Positions 19,367-30,942 of a DNA stretch of 64,000 nt are shown in pieces (position 1 is the first letter of the stretch; the number at the start of each line of letters is the position of its first letter). A program made the translations under genes and the position numbers. Below the pieces are notes generated by a model that saw only the letters and a program-made list of their open reading frames with translations, was not told where the DNA came from and searched no databases. Source of the DNA: Microglena sp. YARC. Taxonomy: Eukaryota; Chlorophyta; Chlorophyceae; Chlamydomonadales; Chlamydomonadaceae. The stretch is from contig CM039462.1 in assembly GCA_022414725.1 (NCBI GenBank), forward strand, positions 10,144,539-10,208,538, in the 5' to 3' direction.

Positions 19367-20452
19367 TCATAAATTTGAAGGACAGTGGCGTTGTGTCGGG
19401 CGATGTAGAGGGCAGCGAATGAACGTAGGGTGGGAGCATGATCCAAGAAGGTGGGCCGATGTGTCATGTGGGTGGCAGAAATGGCAAGATCCATCGAGGA
19501 GGGGGGGGGGGGGGGGGGGGGGGGGGAGGGGGGCAGGGGGAGGGAGTGTGGTGGGGGAAGGGGGTACAGCGGAGAAGACACTGGCTACGGAGGGGCAAGG
19601 GGAAGTTGGCAAGGTCATGTGTGTGCTATAGGTATTGAGATAGGCTGTTAGGGAGTCCGTGAGGTCTGAAAGGAGGCGGTAGGGCGGGTGTGGGTTGGTG
19701 GGTGTAGGTAGAGGCTGGAAGCATGGCCAGGCTGGGAGGCTGTGGAGGTGGCTCGGGTGAGAAATATAGAAGTCAAAGGTGGAAGTGGAGGGGTTGTTGA
19801 GGGCAAAGCGGGCACCCTCGTCAGCAATGTCGTTGCCTAGGATGCCGGTGTGGGAGCGCTCTTTGTAGAAAATCGTGGGTGAGGAGGAGTGAAGGTGGTC
19901 AAGGAGGAGGTGGAGGGTGGAAATGAGGATGAAAATATGTTTGTGGAAGGGGATTGAGTTGGGAAGATAGACGATGCGGCGGATAAGGTGGAGTCTGGAG
20001 AGGGAGTCTGTGTAGATGCGAATGGGGTGAAGGGGGTGATGGATGCCGGCCTGCTTGAGGGCGGCAAGAATGCCGGAGAGTTCTGCGCGGAGGATGGTGT
20101 TGATCTCGGCAGTACCACCAGGATGGATATGATGGACAGAGGAAGAAGGTGTGTGGAGAAAAGCGGCACCAGTGTGTGTAGCTCTGTTAAGATCGGGGAC
20201 AGCAGAATTGTCCGTGTAGTAGGAGATGTGAGATGGTAGGTGAGAAGGGAGGTTGCTGGAGGGGGAAAGGTAAAGGCAAGAGGGAATGGCAGGGCAGAGG
20301 GTGGGAGGGTAAAGGGGTGGGGGTCGAAGACAAGGGTCTGGGAGCGAGCGGAATTTGGTAGGGGGGCCCCAGGTGGGGCATCTGGAGGAAGGGTGGGGAG
20401 GGGTAGAAGGTGGGAGAAAAGGTGGGGGTAAGGGAACTTGTGACTGTTGCAA
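19367..20452 (-). pseudogene. LINE RNase H domain plus CCHC zinc finger
   Basis: An open stretch of 361 codons covers a Pro-rich leader, an RNase H domain and a zinc finger. All RNase H catalytic positions are present: Asp81 (YYTDNS), Glu124 (RAELSGIL), Asp149 (IYTDS) and Asp208 (GILGNDIADEGA), with His201 in RSHTGI. It would remove the RNA strand during reverse transcription. A C-x2-C-x7-H-x4-C finger follows at 323-339 (CHFC...HLLGSC). The last residues drift into a wrong frame, so the true protein continues into the endonuclease described next. Confidence 0.75.
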
Positions 20453-20473
20453 GGGAGAAGGGATAAAGCAGAG

Positions 20474-20557
20474 ATTAATGATTACCGATAATTAATGATT
20501 ACCGATAATTAATGATTACCGATAATTAATGATTACCGATAATTAATGATTACCGAT
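20474..20557. repeat. 17-bp tandem repeat inside the LINE
   Basis: attaatgattaccgata is repeated about five times head to tail. The AT-rich unit contrasts with the GC-rich LINE, and its length (not a multiple of 3) shifts the reading frame immediately upstream of the RNase H segment. Confidence 0.85.
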
Positions 20558-20559
20558 GC

Positions 20560-22975
20560 AAATAAGGTGAATGCGTGAGCGATTGAGGAGGGCAGGGGAG
20601 ATAAAGGGAGGGCAGGGTGCATAAAGCAGGAGGGTTGAAAGTGGAAGTAATTACGAGGGAAGGTGCTGAGGATACGGATGAAGGGGTGAGAGAGCCAATA
20701 TGAGAGAGGGGAGGTAGGCCAAGAAGGGAGGAGGAGGAAGGTACAAGTAGGGATGTCGTATTTGATGACAGAAGAGCTGGCCCACCGGATGGATCGGAGG
20801 AGAGTTGTCAAGTCGTGTGGTGAGTGGGCATATGCGAAGCCGGTCCACTGCGTGGAGAAACTGTCGTAGAGAGCACCAAAGAGACTATCCAAGTATGCAT
20901 TGGAGTAGTAAGGGATGGGGAAGAGGGGGCAGGTGAGGGGGGAGGAGAAACGGTGGACATGGAGTAGGAAATGGGCGAGGAAGGGAGTTAAGAGGGCAGG
21001 AGGGAGGGCGAGGTGTTCGGAGAGGGCGGGTGAGGCGGGGGAGGTGGGTGAGGGGGGGGGGGGGGCAGGGGGGGGGGGGGGGTAGTGAAGGAGGAGTTTG
21101 ACAAGGTCTTCCTTGAAAGATCCCGAGGACAAAATACCATAGTCTAATGGATGGGTTATGCGGTGGTGTGATAGGCGGTATGGAGCCAGTCGAGGCGGGA
21201 TGTGGTAATTGAGCCGACGTAGGATCCGTTAGGGCGATATTTGAAGGCACGGTTGGGATGTAGGGGCGGGAGGGGTGCTGGCTGGGGGAGACCGATCTGT
21301 ATAGTAATTGAGGATGGGGGTGTGATTTCGAGATTGGGTTGAATCGGAGATGTGTGGAAAAGAAGGAGGGGAGCAGAAGTAGGAGGTGGGGGAAGTAAGG
21401 GGAGAGTGACGGGAAGGGGCCAGAGGCCTTATTTGGGTGCGCAATGTAGGTGTTAATCGAGAGGGAGAGGGGGTGTGGGGGCACGAAGGTTAAGGATGAC
21501 AGGGAAATAATCGGTAGCAACGGCGTGGGCGAGGGCAAGGGGGGGAAGGGGGGGGCAGTGAGGAGAAGGGGTGGCGGTTGTTGTAGGATGGGCAGAAATG
21601 TTTGAGGGAGAGGTCTGTGTGTGGGTGGGAGCGGTGGCGGGTAGTGTGGGAAGGTTGGCGGTAAGGTCAAGTATGCAAGGAATGGAAGGGATTGGGAAGG
21701 CTAATGTGGGTGGGTGTGTAATGTGGGGAGAGGTGGTGAAGGTGGTAATCTGAGTGGTAGTATGTTGTGTGGTAGTGTGGGAAGGAGTGGTAGGTTGTGT
21801 GCCGGGGTGGAGACGTTTTCGTGTGGGTGGGTGAGGAGAGAGGACGAGGGTCGCCTGGGCGGTGCTGAAGTCAAGGGCGCGACACACAATAGGGGAGAGT
21901 GGAGGAAGGGAAGGAGCAGGTGCACATAGGTGGAGGCATGCAGGGGGGGGAGGAGGGTTGATAGATCGAGGATGCGGGGGGTGGATAGGTTCAGCATTCA
22001 GGGGTGTTCCTTATGGTCGGTGGGTATGGATGGGTTGCGGGTATAACGGGGGTCATGTGTTTGTGGGAAGTGGGTGTTTTGAGGACGAGGCTTGGAGGTG
22101 GTGGTGGGAGGGAGGAGAGGTCGAGAACTTGGTATGGGGGGCTTGGGGCGATGATATGACTTAGAGGGGGGAGGATGGGAGTATGTATGGGAGAGGGTTG
22201 TGGTGAGGTGCAGTCGCTTTGGGGTGCGTGGGGGGGTGGAAAGGTCTAGAACTCTGGTTGATGTGGGCGGGCGAGTTCCTGGAGGGAGGTGTGGGGTGTG
22301 AGAGTATGGCTCGGAAAGGGAGGGGGAGGTTAGGTGGAGTTGCTTAGGGGGGGGGGGGGGGGGGGGGGGGCTGAAAGGATAAGGACCCGGGGTGTGGGGA
22401 GGGCTGGGTCCCGTGGGAGGTGTGATTTGAGGGCGGGGTATGGGTCGGAAAGGGAGGGGAGGGGTGAGGTAAAGTCAGTGGAGGGAGGGGGGGGGGGGCT
22501 GTTAAGTGGAGACCCCGATTGGGGTTATTTAGGTCGAGGACACGTCGGGGAGTGGGATGGTCTGATGGCTGAGGTTGTCGGTGGGAGGGTGGGGAGTCTG
22601 CGTGTGTCGTGGTGGGTGCGACGGATATTATGAGTGTGAGGTGTCCGGGGGGGGGGGGGGGGGGGGGGGAGGGGGAGGGACGGGCAGAGAGAGATTGAGG
22701 GGTGTTTGGAAGGTCGATGGGAATTGGTTGGGGAAGGATGAGAAAGTTATGAGAGGCATTGATGAGGAGTTGGTGGAGGGGAAGGGGGGCGACGCTTGTG
22801 GAGGTGAGAGCTCCAGGTGTGCCGTTTAGGAGGAGAGTGAGGTGGTTGAGGGCAAGTTTAGCTGCATGGAGGGCTCTGGTGGGGAGGCGGTGACGATAGG
22901 TAGAATGAAGGACATTAGAAGGGAGGAGGTAGGGCGGGAGAGGGGCGCGGCCACAGGGTCGTGAGAGAGGTGGTG
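20560..22975 (-). pseudogene. LINE proline-rich connector, frame broken many times
   Basis: The minus strand encodes Pro/Ser/Leu/His-rich stretches in shifting frames with no recognisable motif. Poly-G runs at about 21052-21082, 22347-22370 and 22649-22669 coincide with frame changes. Position between the post-RT and RNase H domains marks it as the connector of this element. Confidence 0.5.
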
Positions 22976-23590
22976 CTAGAAGTTCAGAACGTTGTGTGAT
23001 GCCAAGGGGCCAGAGAGGTGAAAAGAGGGATTGGAGGTTAGAGGCGGAAGGGCAGGATAAGGGGCAAGGGAGGGACGTGTGGAAGATAGTGGTGCGTGTA
23101 TGCCACAGTGGGGTGCCGTGGAGAGAGAGGGGGGCCTGTTGGGAGTGTGTGTAGGAGGAGGCCAGCGTCTTGCATGAGGGTGATGAGGCGGAGGGCGAGG
23201 GGGTGGGAATAAAAAGTGGTTGTGCAGTGTGCGAGAGGGAAGATGACCTGAGCAAGAGAGATCTCTATTGAGGGAGGAGGAGAGGAGAAGACCGAGAGGT
23301 CCTGAGTCGTATAGTGTGCGAGGGAGAGTGGAGGTGGCGATGCGGGCATATTCGAGTTGGAGGGAGAGCAGACCGACACCGAGGTGGGAGGTGGGAGCGA
23401 GGAGTGCAGCGGTGGGGAAGGAACGGGGGAGTCGGAGGCAAAGGCGAGTGATGCGAGCGAGTAAGGTGTCAAGTGTGGAAATGTCTGTGTAAGAGAAGGG
23501 GGCGAGGGAAAAGCAGTGGGTTAATTTCGGCTTGAGGACATGGAGGACGATGCGAAGGGCCACAAGGGACAAATGCATTCTACCGTGTTG
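22976..23590 (-). pseudogene. LINE ORF remnant, region after reverse transcriptase
   Basis: The peptide VLKPKLTHCFSLAPFSYTD and the following LDTLLARITRLCLRLPRSFP, then LGVGLLSLQLEYARIA, align with ITYPMTVAPYSYSDIGTLDK, LHPSFPTASVCLP and LGIPSLMVDYAQI of the element at 33-34 kb. This is the conserved thumb/connector region. The start is lost at the truncation point. Confidence 0.65.
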
Positions 23591-24368
23591 GCATTCAGTC
23601 GGCATTCAGTTGTACGAGTTGTACAGCAGTGGGTGTTAGTGATGTACAAAAGTGATTGGTGTACCCTATCATGTTGGCACCCTATTTGGGATGTACAATT
23701 TGTTCAAGAGTGGTTGTTAGTGATGTATACAAGTGAGTAATGTTCCCTACCATGTTGGCGATGTGCCTGTAGTACAGCAGTGGGCGTTTGTGATGTACAC
23801 AAGTTAGTGTTCTACCCTGCCTTGTTCGCACGCTGTTGACAATGTGCTAGATGTACAGCAGTGGGTATTTGTGATGTACACAAGTGAGTGTTGTACCCTA
23901 CCATGTTGTCGTGCTGTTGGCAATGTTCGAGTTGTTCAGCAGAGTGTGTGATGTACAAAAGTGAGTTTTGTGCCCTACCATGTTGATTATGTTAGGTGTG
24001 TACAGCAGTGGGTACTTTGAGGTAAGAAAGCATGTGGTATACCCCAACCTGTTGGCGATGTAGGCGAATTTCAGTAGTGGGTGTTAGTGATGTACACAAG
24101 TGACAGTTGTATCCTACTGTGTTTGCGTTCAGTTGGCAATGTACGATTTGTACAGCAGTGGGTGTTTTCGATGCACTAAAGTGAGTGTTGCACCACACCA
24201 TGTTGGCGATGTACACGTAGTACAGCAGTGGGCGGTTGTGATGTAGACAAGTGTGTGGTGTAACCCAACATGTTGGGTCGCTGTTGGTTATGTACGAGTT
24301 TTACAGCAGTTTGTGTTTGTGATGTACTCAAGTGAGTGTTGTACCCTACCCTGTCGGTGATGTACGCA

Positions 24369-24372
24369 TAGT
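24369..24372. other. Target-site duplication TAGT (left) of the small DNA transposon
   Basis: TAGT precedes the left inverted repeat and is repeated at 25357-25360. The uninterrupted version of the target (gtacgcatagtgcagcag) is present in a neighbouring unit near 25420-25437. Confidence 0.7.
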
Positions 24373-25356
24373 AATGGGCGTTCCTGCTTCCCAACGGATT
24401 TCCAATCTTACAATCACTTTTGGGGGGTCTTTTGATGCTTTCCAAATGCAATCTTACGATAAAATCGTAAGATTGGAGTCAACATTGACAAAATATGCTC
24501 GAAATGAGCTTGAAAGACGGAGAAACGCACAAATTGCGAATATTACAACGTTGAAATGCCATATTTTGTAGCAAAAGGTGTTAACATCAATTCGTGTCTT
24601 ACAATTATAATTGTAAGAAATAAAGGGAAAGCGGACGGTTTTAAGTCGGCAGGCAGAATTCAGCTTTTACATCTTACAATAAAAATCGTAAGTATAATTC
24701 ATTAGTACAAAACGGCTATGTGTCAAACATCTTCCTCATCCTCCCCCTCCACCCCCCCCTCCTCGTCCTCCTCTTCCTCCTCCTTCTCCTCCTCCATGCC
24801 CCCATCCCCATCTTCCTCCTCCTCCATCTCCTCCTCCTCAGCAATGTCTACATTGTCTCCATCCGATTGCACAGCCTCTGCCTTGGTGTCATTCTCAATG
24901 GATTGGCAGCTTGACCCCTTTGCGCCCCCTTGAGTTGTGAGTTATACATAAGTGAGGTACACATAAGTACAGATTTCGGAGTCATAAGTACTAAGTTGTA
25001 CTTTCGAACTGTTGAGTTGTGAGTTGTGAGATAAATAATTATGAGCAATGCGTTCAAGACTTTGTAAACAGCTTTCACCTTCCTCTTGACTGTCCTCTAC
25101 AATTGATTTTGTATTGGAATACTTCGAAGGAACTTTCTCTCTTTCCAAACGAGCAAATCAATGTTCCAATTGAAGTTGAAGGGAATAGTCTCTTTCTCCG
25201 GAATACAACAAAACAATCTTACAAAATAAATTGTAAGATATTTTCGTAAAAGCCACCAAAAAAGCAAAATCAATTAATTTGCGAAAACGATCTTGCAATA
25301 TTTATCGTAAGATTTCAGTAAAATAAAAAATCCGTTCGGAAGCAGGAACGCCCATT
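24373..25356. mobile_element. 984-bp non-autonomous DNA transposon with 19-bp perfect inverted ends
   Basis: Both ends read AATGGGCGTTCCTGCTTCC inwards and are followed by aacggatttt-like sequence, so the inverted repeat extends imperfectly to about 30 bp. A 4-bp TAGT duplication flanks it. Inside are several palindromes built on atcttacgat/atcgtaagat and a TCC-rich tract. No transposase is present, so it must have been moved in trans by an enzyme I cannot name. Confidence 0.8.
24720..24930 (-). pseudogene. Possible acidic protein tail carried in the small transposon
   Basis: On the minus strand an open frame reads SCQSIENDTKAEAVQSDGDN, then a long Glu/Asp-rich run, and ends in DEEDV followed by a stop. 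This looks like the acidic C-terminal end of a real protein, either a remnant of the parent transposase or a captured host exon. It could also be an accident of a (TCC)n tract. Confidence 0.25.
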
Positions 25357-25360
25357 TAGT
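25357..25360. other. Target-site duplication TAGT (right)
   Basis: Matches 24369-24372 directly outside the right inverted end. Confidence 0.7.
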
Positions 25361-27046
25361 GCAGCATTGGGTGTTTGTGATGTACACAAGTGAGTGTTGT
25401 ACCCTACCTTGTCGGTGATGTACGCATAGTGCAGCAGTGGGTATTTGTGATGTACACAAGTGGGTTTTGTATCCTACCCTGTTGGCACGCTCTTGGTGAA
25501 GTACGAGTTCTACAGCGGCGGGTATTTGTGATGTACACAAGTGAGTGTTGTACACTACCCTGTCGGGGATGTAAGATTCGTACAGCAGTGGGTGTTTGTT
25601 ATGTACACAAGTGTGTGGTGTTACCGAACCTGTTGGCCATGTACTCAAAGTACAGCAGTGGGTGTTAGTGATGTACACACGTGCCAATTGTACCCTACCG
25701 TGTTGCAATTCAATTTGCGATGTACAAGTTGTACAGCAGGCTGTGTTTGTGATGTACAAAAGTGAGTGGCGCACCCTACCATGTTTGCACCCTGTTGAAG
25801 ATGTATAAGTTGTACAGCAGTGGGTCCTAGTGATGAACTCAAGTGAGTATTGTACCCTACCCTGTTGGCACGCTGTTGGCGATGTACAAGTTGTACAGCA
25901 TCAGGTATTTGTGATGTAAACAAGTGAGTGTTGTATCCTACCCTGTTGGGGATAACAGAGATGTATGGCAGTGTGTTTTTGTAATGTTCACAAGTGTGTG
26001 GTGTACCCCAACATTATGGTGATGTATGTGAATTACAGCAGTGGGTGATAGTGATGTACACAGTAGACAATTGTGTCCTACCGTGTTTATACCCTGTTGG
26101 TGGTGTATGATTTGTACAGCAGTGGGTGTTTTGTGATGCACACAAGTAAGTGTTGAACCCTACCCTGTTGGCGATGTACGCCTAGTACAGCAGTGGTTAG
26201 TTGTGATGTAGACAAGTGGTTTTTGTACCCTACCCTTTTGGCACGCTGTTGGTGATGTACGAGTTGTACAGCAGCGGATCTTTGCGATGTACACAACTGA
26301 GTAATGTAACCTTTACTCTTGGGGATGTAAGGTTTGTACAGCAGGGGGCTTCTTGATGTACACAATTGTGCGGTGTACCCTAACCTGTTGGCGATTTACT
26401 TGAAGTACAGCAGTAGGTGTTAGTGTTTTTCACATGTGTCTATTGCACTCTACTGTGTCGGTACCCTGTTGGAAGTATGTGTTGTACAGCAGTGGTTGTT
26501 AGTGATGAGAGTGAAGTGAGTGAGTGTTGTACAGCAGTGGTTGCTGGTGATGTGAGTGAAGTGAGTGAGTGTTATACCATACCATGTTGGCGATGTACGC
26601 GCAGTACAGCACTTGGTGTTTGTGACGTATACAAGTTAGTGTTTCACCCTACCCTGTACGCTCCCTGTTGGTGATGTGTTTGTTGTAATACAGCGGGTGT
26701 TTGTGAGGAACAGTTTGTGAGTACAGTACCCTACCCTGTTGGGGATGTAAGGTTTGTATAGCAGTGGGTATTTGTGATGTACACAAGTGTGTGATGTACC
26801 CCAACATATTGGCGATGTATGTGAATAATGGCAGTGGGTGTTAGTGATGTTCACAAGATGTTCACAAGTGATAATTGTACCCTACTGTTTTGGCACCCTG
26901 CTGGCGATGTACTACTTGTACAGCAGTGGGTGTATGTGATGTACACAAGTGAGTGTTGTACCCTACCCTGTTGGCGAGCTGATGGTGTTGTTTGAGTTGT
27001 ACAGCAGTGTCTGTGATGTACACAAGTGAGTGTTGTACCATACCAT

Positions 27047-28745
27047 GTTAGCGTGCTGTTGGCGATGTACGAATTGTACAGCAGTGTCTGTGATGCACAC
27101 AAGTAAGTGCTGTAACATACCCTGTTGGCATTCTGTTGGCGATGGATGAGTTGTACAGCAATGTATGTGATGCACACAAGTGAGTTTTGTACCCTACCCT
27201 GTTGAAGATGTAAGGTGTGGACAGCAGTGGGTACTTGTGATGTACACGAGTGTGTGGTGTATCCCCAACCAGGTGGCGATGTACGCGAATTTCAGCAATG
27301 GGTGTAAGTGATGTACACAAGTGCTAATTGTACGCAACCTTGTTGGCACTCAGTTGGCAATGTACGAGTTGTATAGAAGTGCATGTTTGTGATATACACA
27401 AGTGAGTGGTGTACCCTACCTAGTTGGAACCCTGTTGGGGAAGTGCAAGTTGTACAGCATTGGGTGGTAGTGATGTACACAAGTGAGTGTTGTACCCTTC
27501 CCTGTTGGGGATAAAAGAGATTTACAGCAGTAGGTGTTTACATTACATTACATTACATTACATGTTAAAGTCTACTTGACACCACGAGGGTGTATGAGAC
27601 TCTGTGCTTTAAACAAAAAGAAAAAGCACCCACAAAGCAAAAAACCCCATTACATCAGGGGTGTGTCGAGGACAAACAAACCAAACTCCCAACCACCGTT
27701 TTGGTGGCGTAGGTATTAAACCCCCTAGAGCAGGACCCAGATCTCAACCACTTACAGTGGCGGAGGTAAGAAGCTAACAAATGAGAAGTCACAAGAAGAC
27801 GAAAAAAAGGGATAATAAATTACGGTGCCACTAAGCAGTCCAGGGCTTCCTGTCTTGCTCTTCTACAAGTGTTTGTGATGTAAACAAGTGTGTGGTGTAC
27901 CCCAACCTGTCGGCTATGTACGTGAATTACAGCAGTGGGTGTTAGTGATGTACACAAGTGAGAACTCTGCCCTACCAAGTTGGCACCCTGCCTCTTGGCG
28001 ATGTACGATTTGTACAGGAGTGAGTGTTTGTGATGCACACAAGTGAGTGGTGTACCCTATCCTGTTAGCGTGCTGTTGGCGATGTACAAATTGTACAGCA
28101 GTGTCTGTGATGCACACAAGTAAGTGTTGTAACATACCCTGTTGGCACTCTGTTGGCGATGGATGAGTTGTACAGCAATGTATGTGATGCACACAAGTGA
28201 GTTTTGTACCCTACCCTGTTGAAGATGTAAGGTGTGGACAGCAGTGGGTACTTGTGATGTACACGAGTGTGTGGTGTATCCCCAACCAGGTGGCGATGTA
28301 CGCGAATTTCAGCAATGGGCGTAAGTGATGTACACAAGTGCTAATTGTACGCAACCTTGTTGGCACTCAGTTGGCAATGTACGAGTTGTATAGAAGTGCA
28401 TGTTTGTGATATACACAAGTGAGTGGTGTACCCTACCTAGTTGGAACCCTGTTGGGGAAGTGCAAGTTGTTCAGCATTGGATGGTAGTGATGTACACAAG
28501 TGAGTGTTGTACCCTTCCCTGTTGGGGATAAAAGAGATTTACAGCAGTAGGTGTTTGTGATGTAAACAAGTGTGTGGTGTACCCCAACCTGTCGGCTATG
28601 TACGTGAATTACAGCAGTGGGTGTTAGTGATGTACACAAGTGAGAACTCTGCCCTACCAAGTTGGCACCCTGCCTCTTGGCGATGTACGATTTGTACAGG
28701 AGTGAGTGTTTGTGATGCACACAAGTGAGTGGTGTACCCTATCCT
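27047..28745. repeat. Tandem segmental duplication within the minisatellite (period 1017 bp)
   Basis: 27047-28063 and 28064-28745 are near-identical once a 335-bp insert (27534-27868) is removed from the first copy; about 682 bp are shared. The differences are scattered single bases. Confidence 0.85.
27540..27868 (-). mobile_element. LINE 3'-tail insertion with (CATTA)n end and 6-bp duplication
   Basis: The insert is flanked by GTGTTT at 27534-27539 and 27869-27874. It begins with four to five CATTA units (the 3' tail on the minus strand) and is about 95% identical to 45829-46155. The second copy of the segmental duplication (near 28551) shows the empty site. It contains only 3' UTR and no coding sequence. 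Confidence 0.88.
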
Positions 28746-29530
28746 GTTGGCAATGTGCGCGTAGTACATAAGTGCATGTTTGTGATATACACAAGTGAGT
28801 GTTGTATCAGACCATGTCGGCGATGTATGCGTAGTACAGCAGTCGGTCATGGTGATGTACAAGTGTGTGGTGTAACCCAACCCGTCGGCTATGTACTTGG
28901 AGTACAGCAGTGGGTTTTAGTGATGTTCATGAATGACAATTGTACCCTACTGTGTTTGCGTTCAGTTGGCAATGTATGATTTGTACAGCTGCGGGTGTTT
29001 TTGATGCACTCAAGTGAGTGTTGTACCATACCATGTAAGTGATGTACGCATGGTACAGCAGTGGGTGTTTTTGATGTACACAAGTGAGTGTTGTACCATA
29101 CCATGTTGGCGATGTGCGCGTAGTACATCAGTGGGTGTTTGTGATGTACAAAAGTGTGTATGTGGTGTCACCCAACCTATTGGCGATGTCCTTGCAGTAC
29201 AGCAATGTGTGTTTGTGATGAAATCAAGTGACAATTGTACCCTACCGTTTTGGCATCCTGTTTACAATGTATGATTTGTTCAGCAGTGGGTATTTGTGAT
29301 GTACACAAGGGAGTGTTATACCCTATCCTATTGGGGAAGTAAGGTTTGTACAGCAGTGGGTGTTTTTGATGTAAACAAGAGTGTGGTGTTCCCCAATATC
29401 TTGGCAAGCTGTTGGCGATGTACGAGTTGTACAGAAGTGGGTGTTTGTGATGTACGCAAGCGAGTGTTGTACCCTACCATGTTGGCACCCTGTTTGCAAT
29501 GTTCACTTTGTACAGTAGTTTGTGGGTCTT

Positions 29531-30119
29531 AATTCCAGGAAAACTGGAATTTGTAGTTTGTCTCTTGAGGGTGTTTCTGCACATAATTGGGGGATTGGGA
29601 GTTTGGGGGGGGGGGGGGGAGGGGGGGGGGGGGGGGGGGGGGGGGCAAACAAATGAAAAACACATTCAGGAAAAAGTGTGAACCCTCTGCAGACACCCAC
29701 CCACCCAGCTCCGGAACCTAATTTACAGCTTTTCCTCAGCCACCAATTAGTATTATGGTGTCTTAGTAGGTGCATGATTCTGAAATTGTAAAGTAAAATC
29801 CATTAGTGTTGGTCTCGTGACCATTGGGCATGTTTGTTAAAAGACAGATGATCATTATCAATGTTACATTGTTTGGTGGGGCTTGGTTGTTAGGGTTTAG
29901 GGTTTACAACTCTTGGCCCCTAATCTGCCTGCCCTCAAAACTGGGGTGTGTTCAATCGTTACTCAGATGTGTATGTAAAATTCCAGCGGTAGCCAAATAG
30001 CCTCAAGGGACCAGCTGAAGCTCAATTCAAAAAATGCTTTGTACGACCTCGAGCACGACCAGGAAAATGAAAATCACCACTCATGTGCCGACCATCAAAA
30101 CTGGAGGGTCTACAATATA
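29531..30119. other. Unique DNA with a poly-G tract, no gene seen
   Basis: A G-rich tract (29607-29645, broken by one A) is followed by ordinary sequence. A ttagggtttagggttta phrase near 29890-29906 resembles plant-type telomere repeat but is only two to three units. No coding region is supported. Confidence 0.4.
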
Positions 30120-30212
30120 AAAAAAAAGATAACGCCTGAAGGGGCGTGGTGTTAAGGGGACCCTCCCGTACGCCGCAGCTGGGGAAAGTCACCATGGCAG
30201 ACATAGTAAGTG
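30120..30212 (-). other. LINE 3' UTR with conserved terminal sequence
   Basis: On the minus strand the end reads tacgggagggtcccc, then ttaacaccacgcccc, ttcaggcgttat and a T-rich tail. The same ~45-bp terminus recurs at 50885-50932, 51115-51160 and 51346-51393. Confidence 0.6.
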
Positions 30213-30840
30213 TCACCCTCCAGGCGGGAGGGACTCCTTCATGCGACGTGTGGCAAGAATGCTGGTACAGGAGGCGGTAGATTCTCTGTGCAGCTTAGAG
30301 ATGAGTTTGTCTACGTGTTCGCGACTGATCCCTAAGGTGGAGAGATTGGTAATAGTTGTGATTGGTATGGTACCAGTGGTACCTATGGTGAAGACTAGGT
30401 AGTGTACAAGGAATCCTTGTTGTTGAAGGATACATTGGAGCTCCTGATGCTGAACGCTCTTTTCCTGGAATTTGATTTGGTGGTTAGTGTCTGAGCAGTA
30501 GCCCAGTTCAACTAGGTAGGCTTTTCTTGGTTTGGATTCGTCGTCAATGAGGAGGAGATCAGGCCTGTATTTATCCCATGTGGCTTGGGGAAGATCAGGG
30601 GGTTTGAGGGTGGTTGGGGGTCTTGTGGGAATGTCGGAGTTCGCTTCACAAGTGCCTGCATCCATGTACATGGGGAGAGCCCCCAGAGCTCCTTTGGCTA
30701 CTGCCTTTTGGATGATTTGGACCGCCTTATTATGTCTGTTAATATACATTCCTTTGAAGACAGGGTGGCTGCACCCAGCAAGAATATGGCCAGCTCCGTC
30801 CTGTGCTTTGCGACAAAGAGGGCAGTTATCATCAGAGGGG
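30213..30840 (-). pseudogene. LINE CCHC finger and C-terminal PD-(D/E)XK-like endonuclease
   Basis: One continuous frame begins with CPLCRKAQDGAGHILAGC (C-x2-C-x8-H-x4-C) and continues from the Met at 30749 into MYINRHNKAVQIIQKAVAKG. The nuclease core follows: KYRPDLLLID (RPD at 62-64 counted from that Met), YLVELGYC (Glu81), FQEKSVQHQELQ (Lys97) and a helical end (ATRRMKESL). This arrangement, finger then RPD...E...K, is that of restriction-like LINE endonucleases. The frame itself is intact. Confidence 0.7.
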
Positions 30841-30942
30841 GGCTAGTGCTAGTACCATAGGGGCGTTTGTATCTGTACGCCAATTTCCTAGTCCATAAGC
30901 GTCCCCACCGAGCCTTGTGGATTTGTATTTTTTGCCACCATT

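Larger units (their letters stand above)
18589..23590 (-). mobile_element. 5'-truncated non-LTR retrotransposon (Dualen/RandI-like)
   Basis: Read on the minus strand, the element begins inside the region just after reverse transcriptase (PFSYTDISTLD near 23500) and continues through a very proline-rich linker, RNase H, a CCHC finger and a PD-(D/E)XK-like endonuclease. It ends at about 18589 after a perfect hairpin (acgcc-gaatt-ggcgt). It is homologous along its length to the larger element at 30120-39300. The reverse transcriptase and everything before it are missing, as in ordinary 5' truncation. Both ends lie in the same minisatellite. Poly-G tracts (poly-C in the sense strand) and indels break the frame repeatedly. 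Confidence 0.8.
23590..29530. repeat. Minisatellite array, main part, with insertions
   Basis: About 60-70 degenerate units carry the phrases gtacagcagtgggtgtt, gtgatgtacacaagtgagtg, ttgtaccctaccctgttgg and cgatgtac. Short (~67 bp) and long (~80 bp) forms alternate; the long form has an extra gcacgctgttgg. It has no coding sense: all frames through it are repeats of the same short peptide. Two foreign inserts lie at 24373-25356 and 27540-27868. Confidence 0.85.

Noticed and set aside
18757..23492. Plus-strand Gly/Arg/Val-rich open frames across the truncated LINE
   Set aside because: They are antisense shadows of the proline-rich minus-strand LINE coding sequence.
23590..29530. CRISPR-like array of regularly spaced repeats
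   Set aside because: Both repeat and spacer parts are related from unit to unit, lengths vary, and the genome is eukaryotic: a minisatellite.
29880..29910. Telomere-like TTTAGGG units
   Set aside because: Only two to three imperfect units, with unique sequence on both sides; not a telomere.
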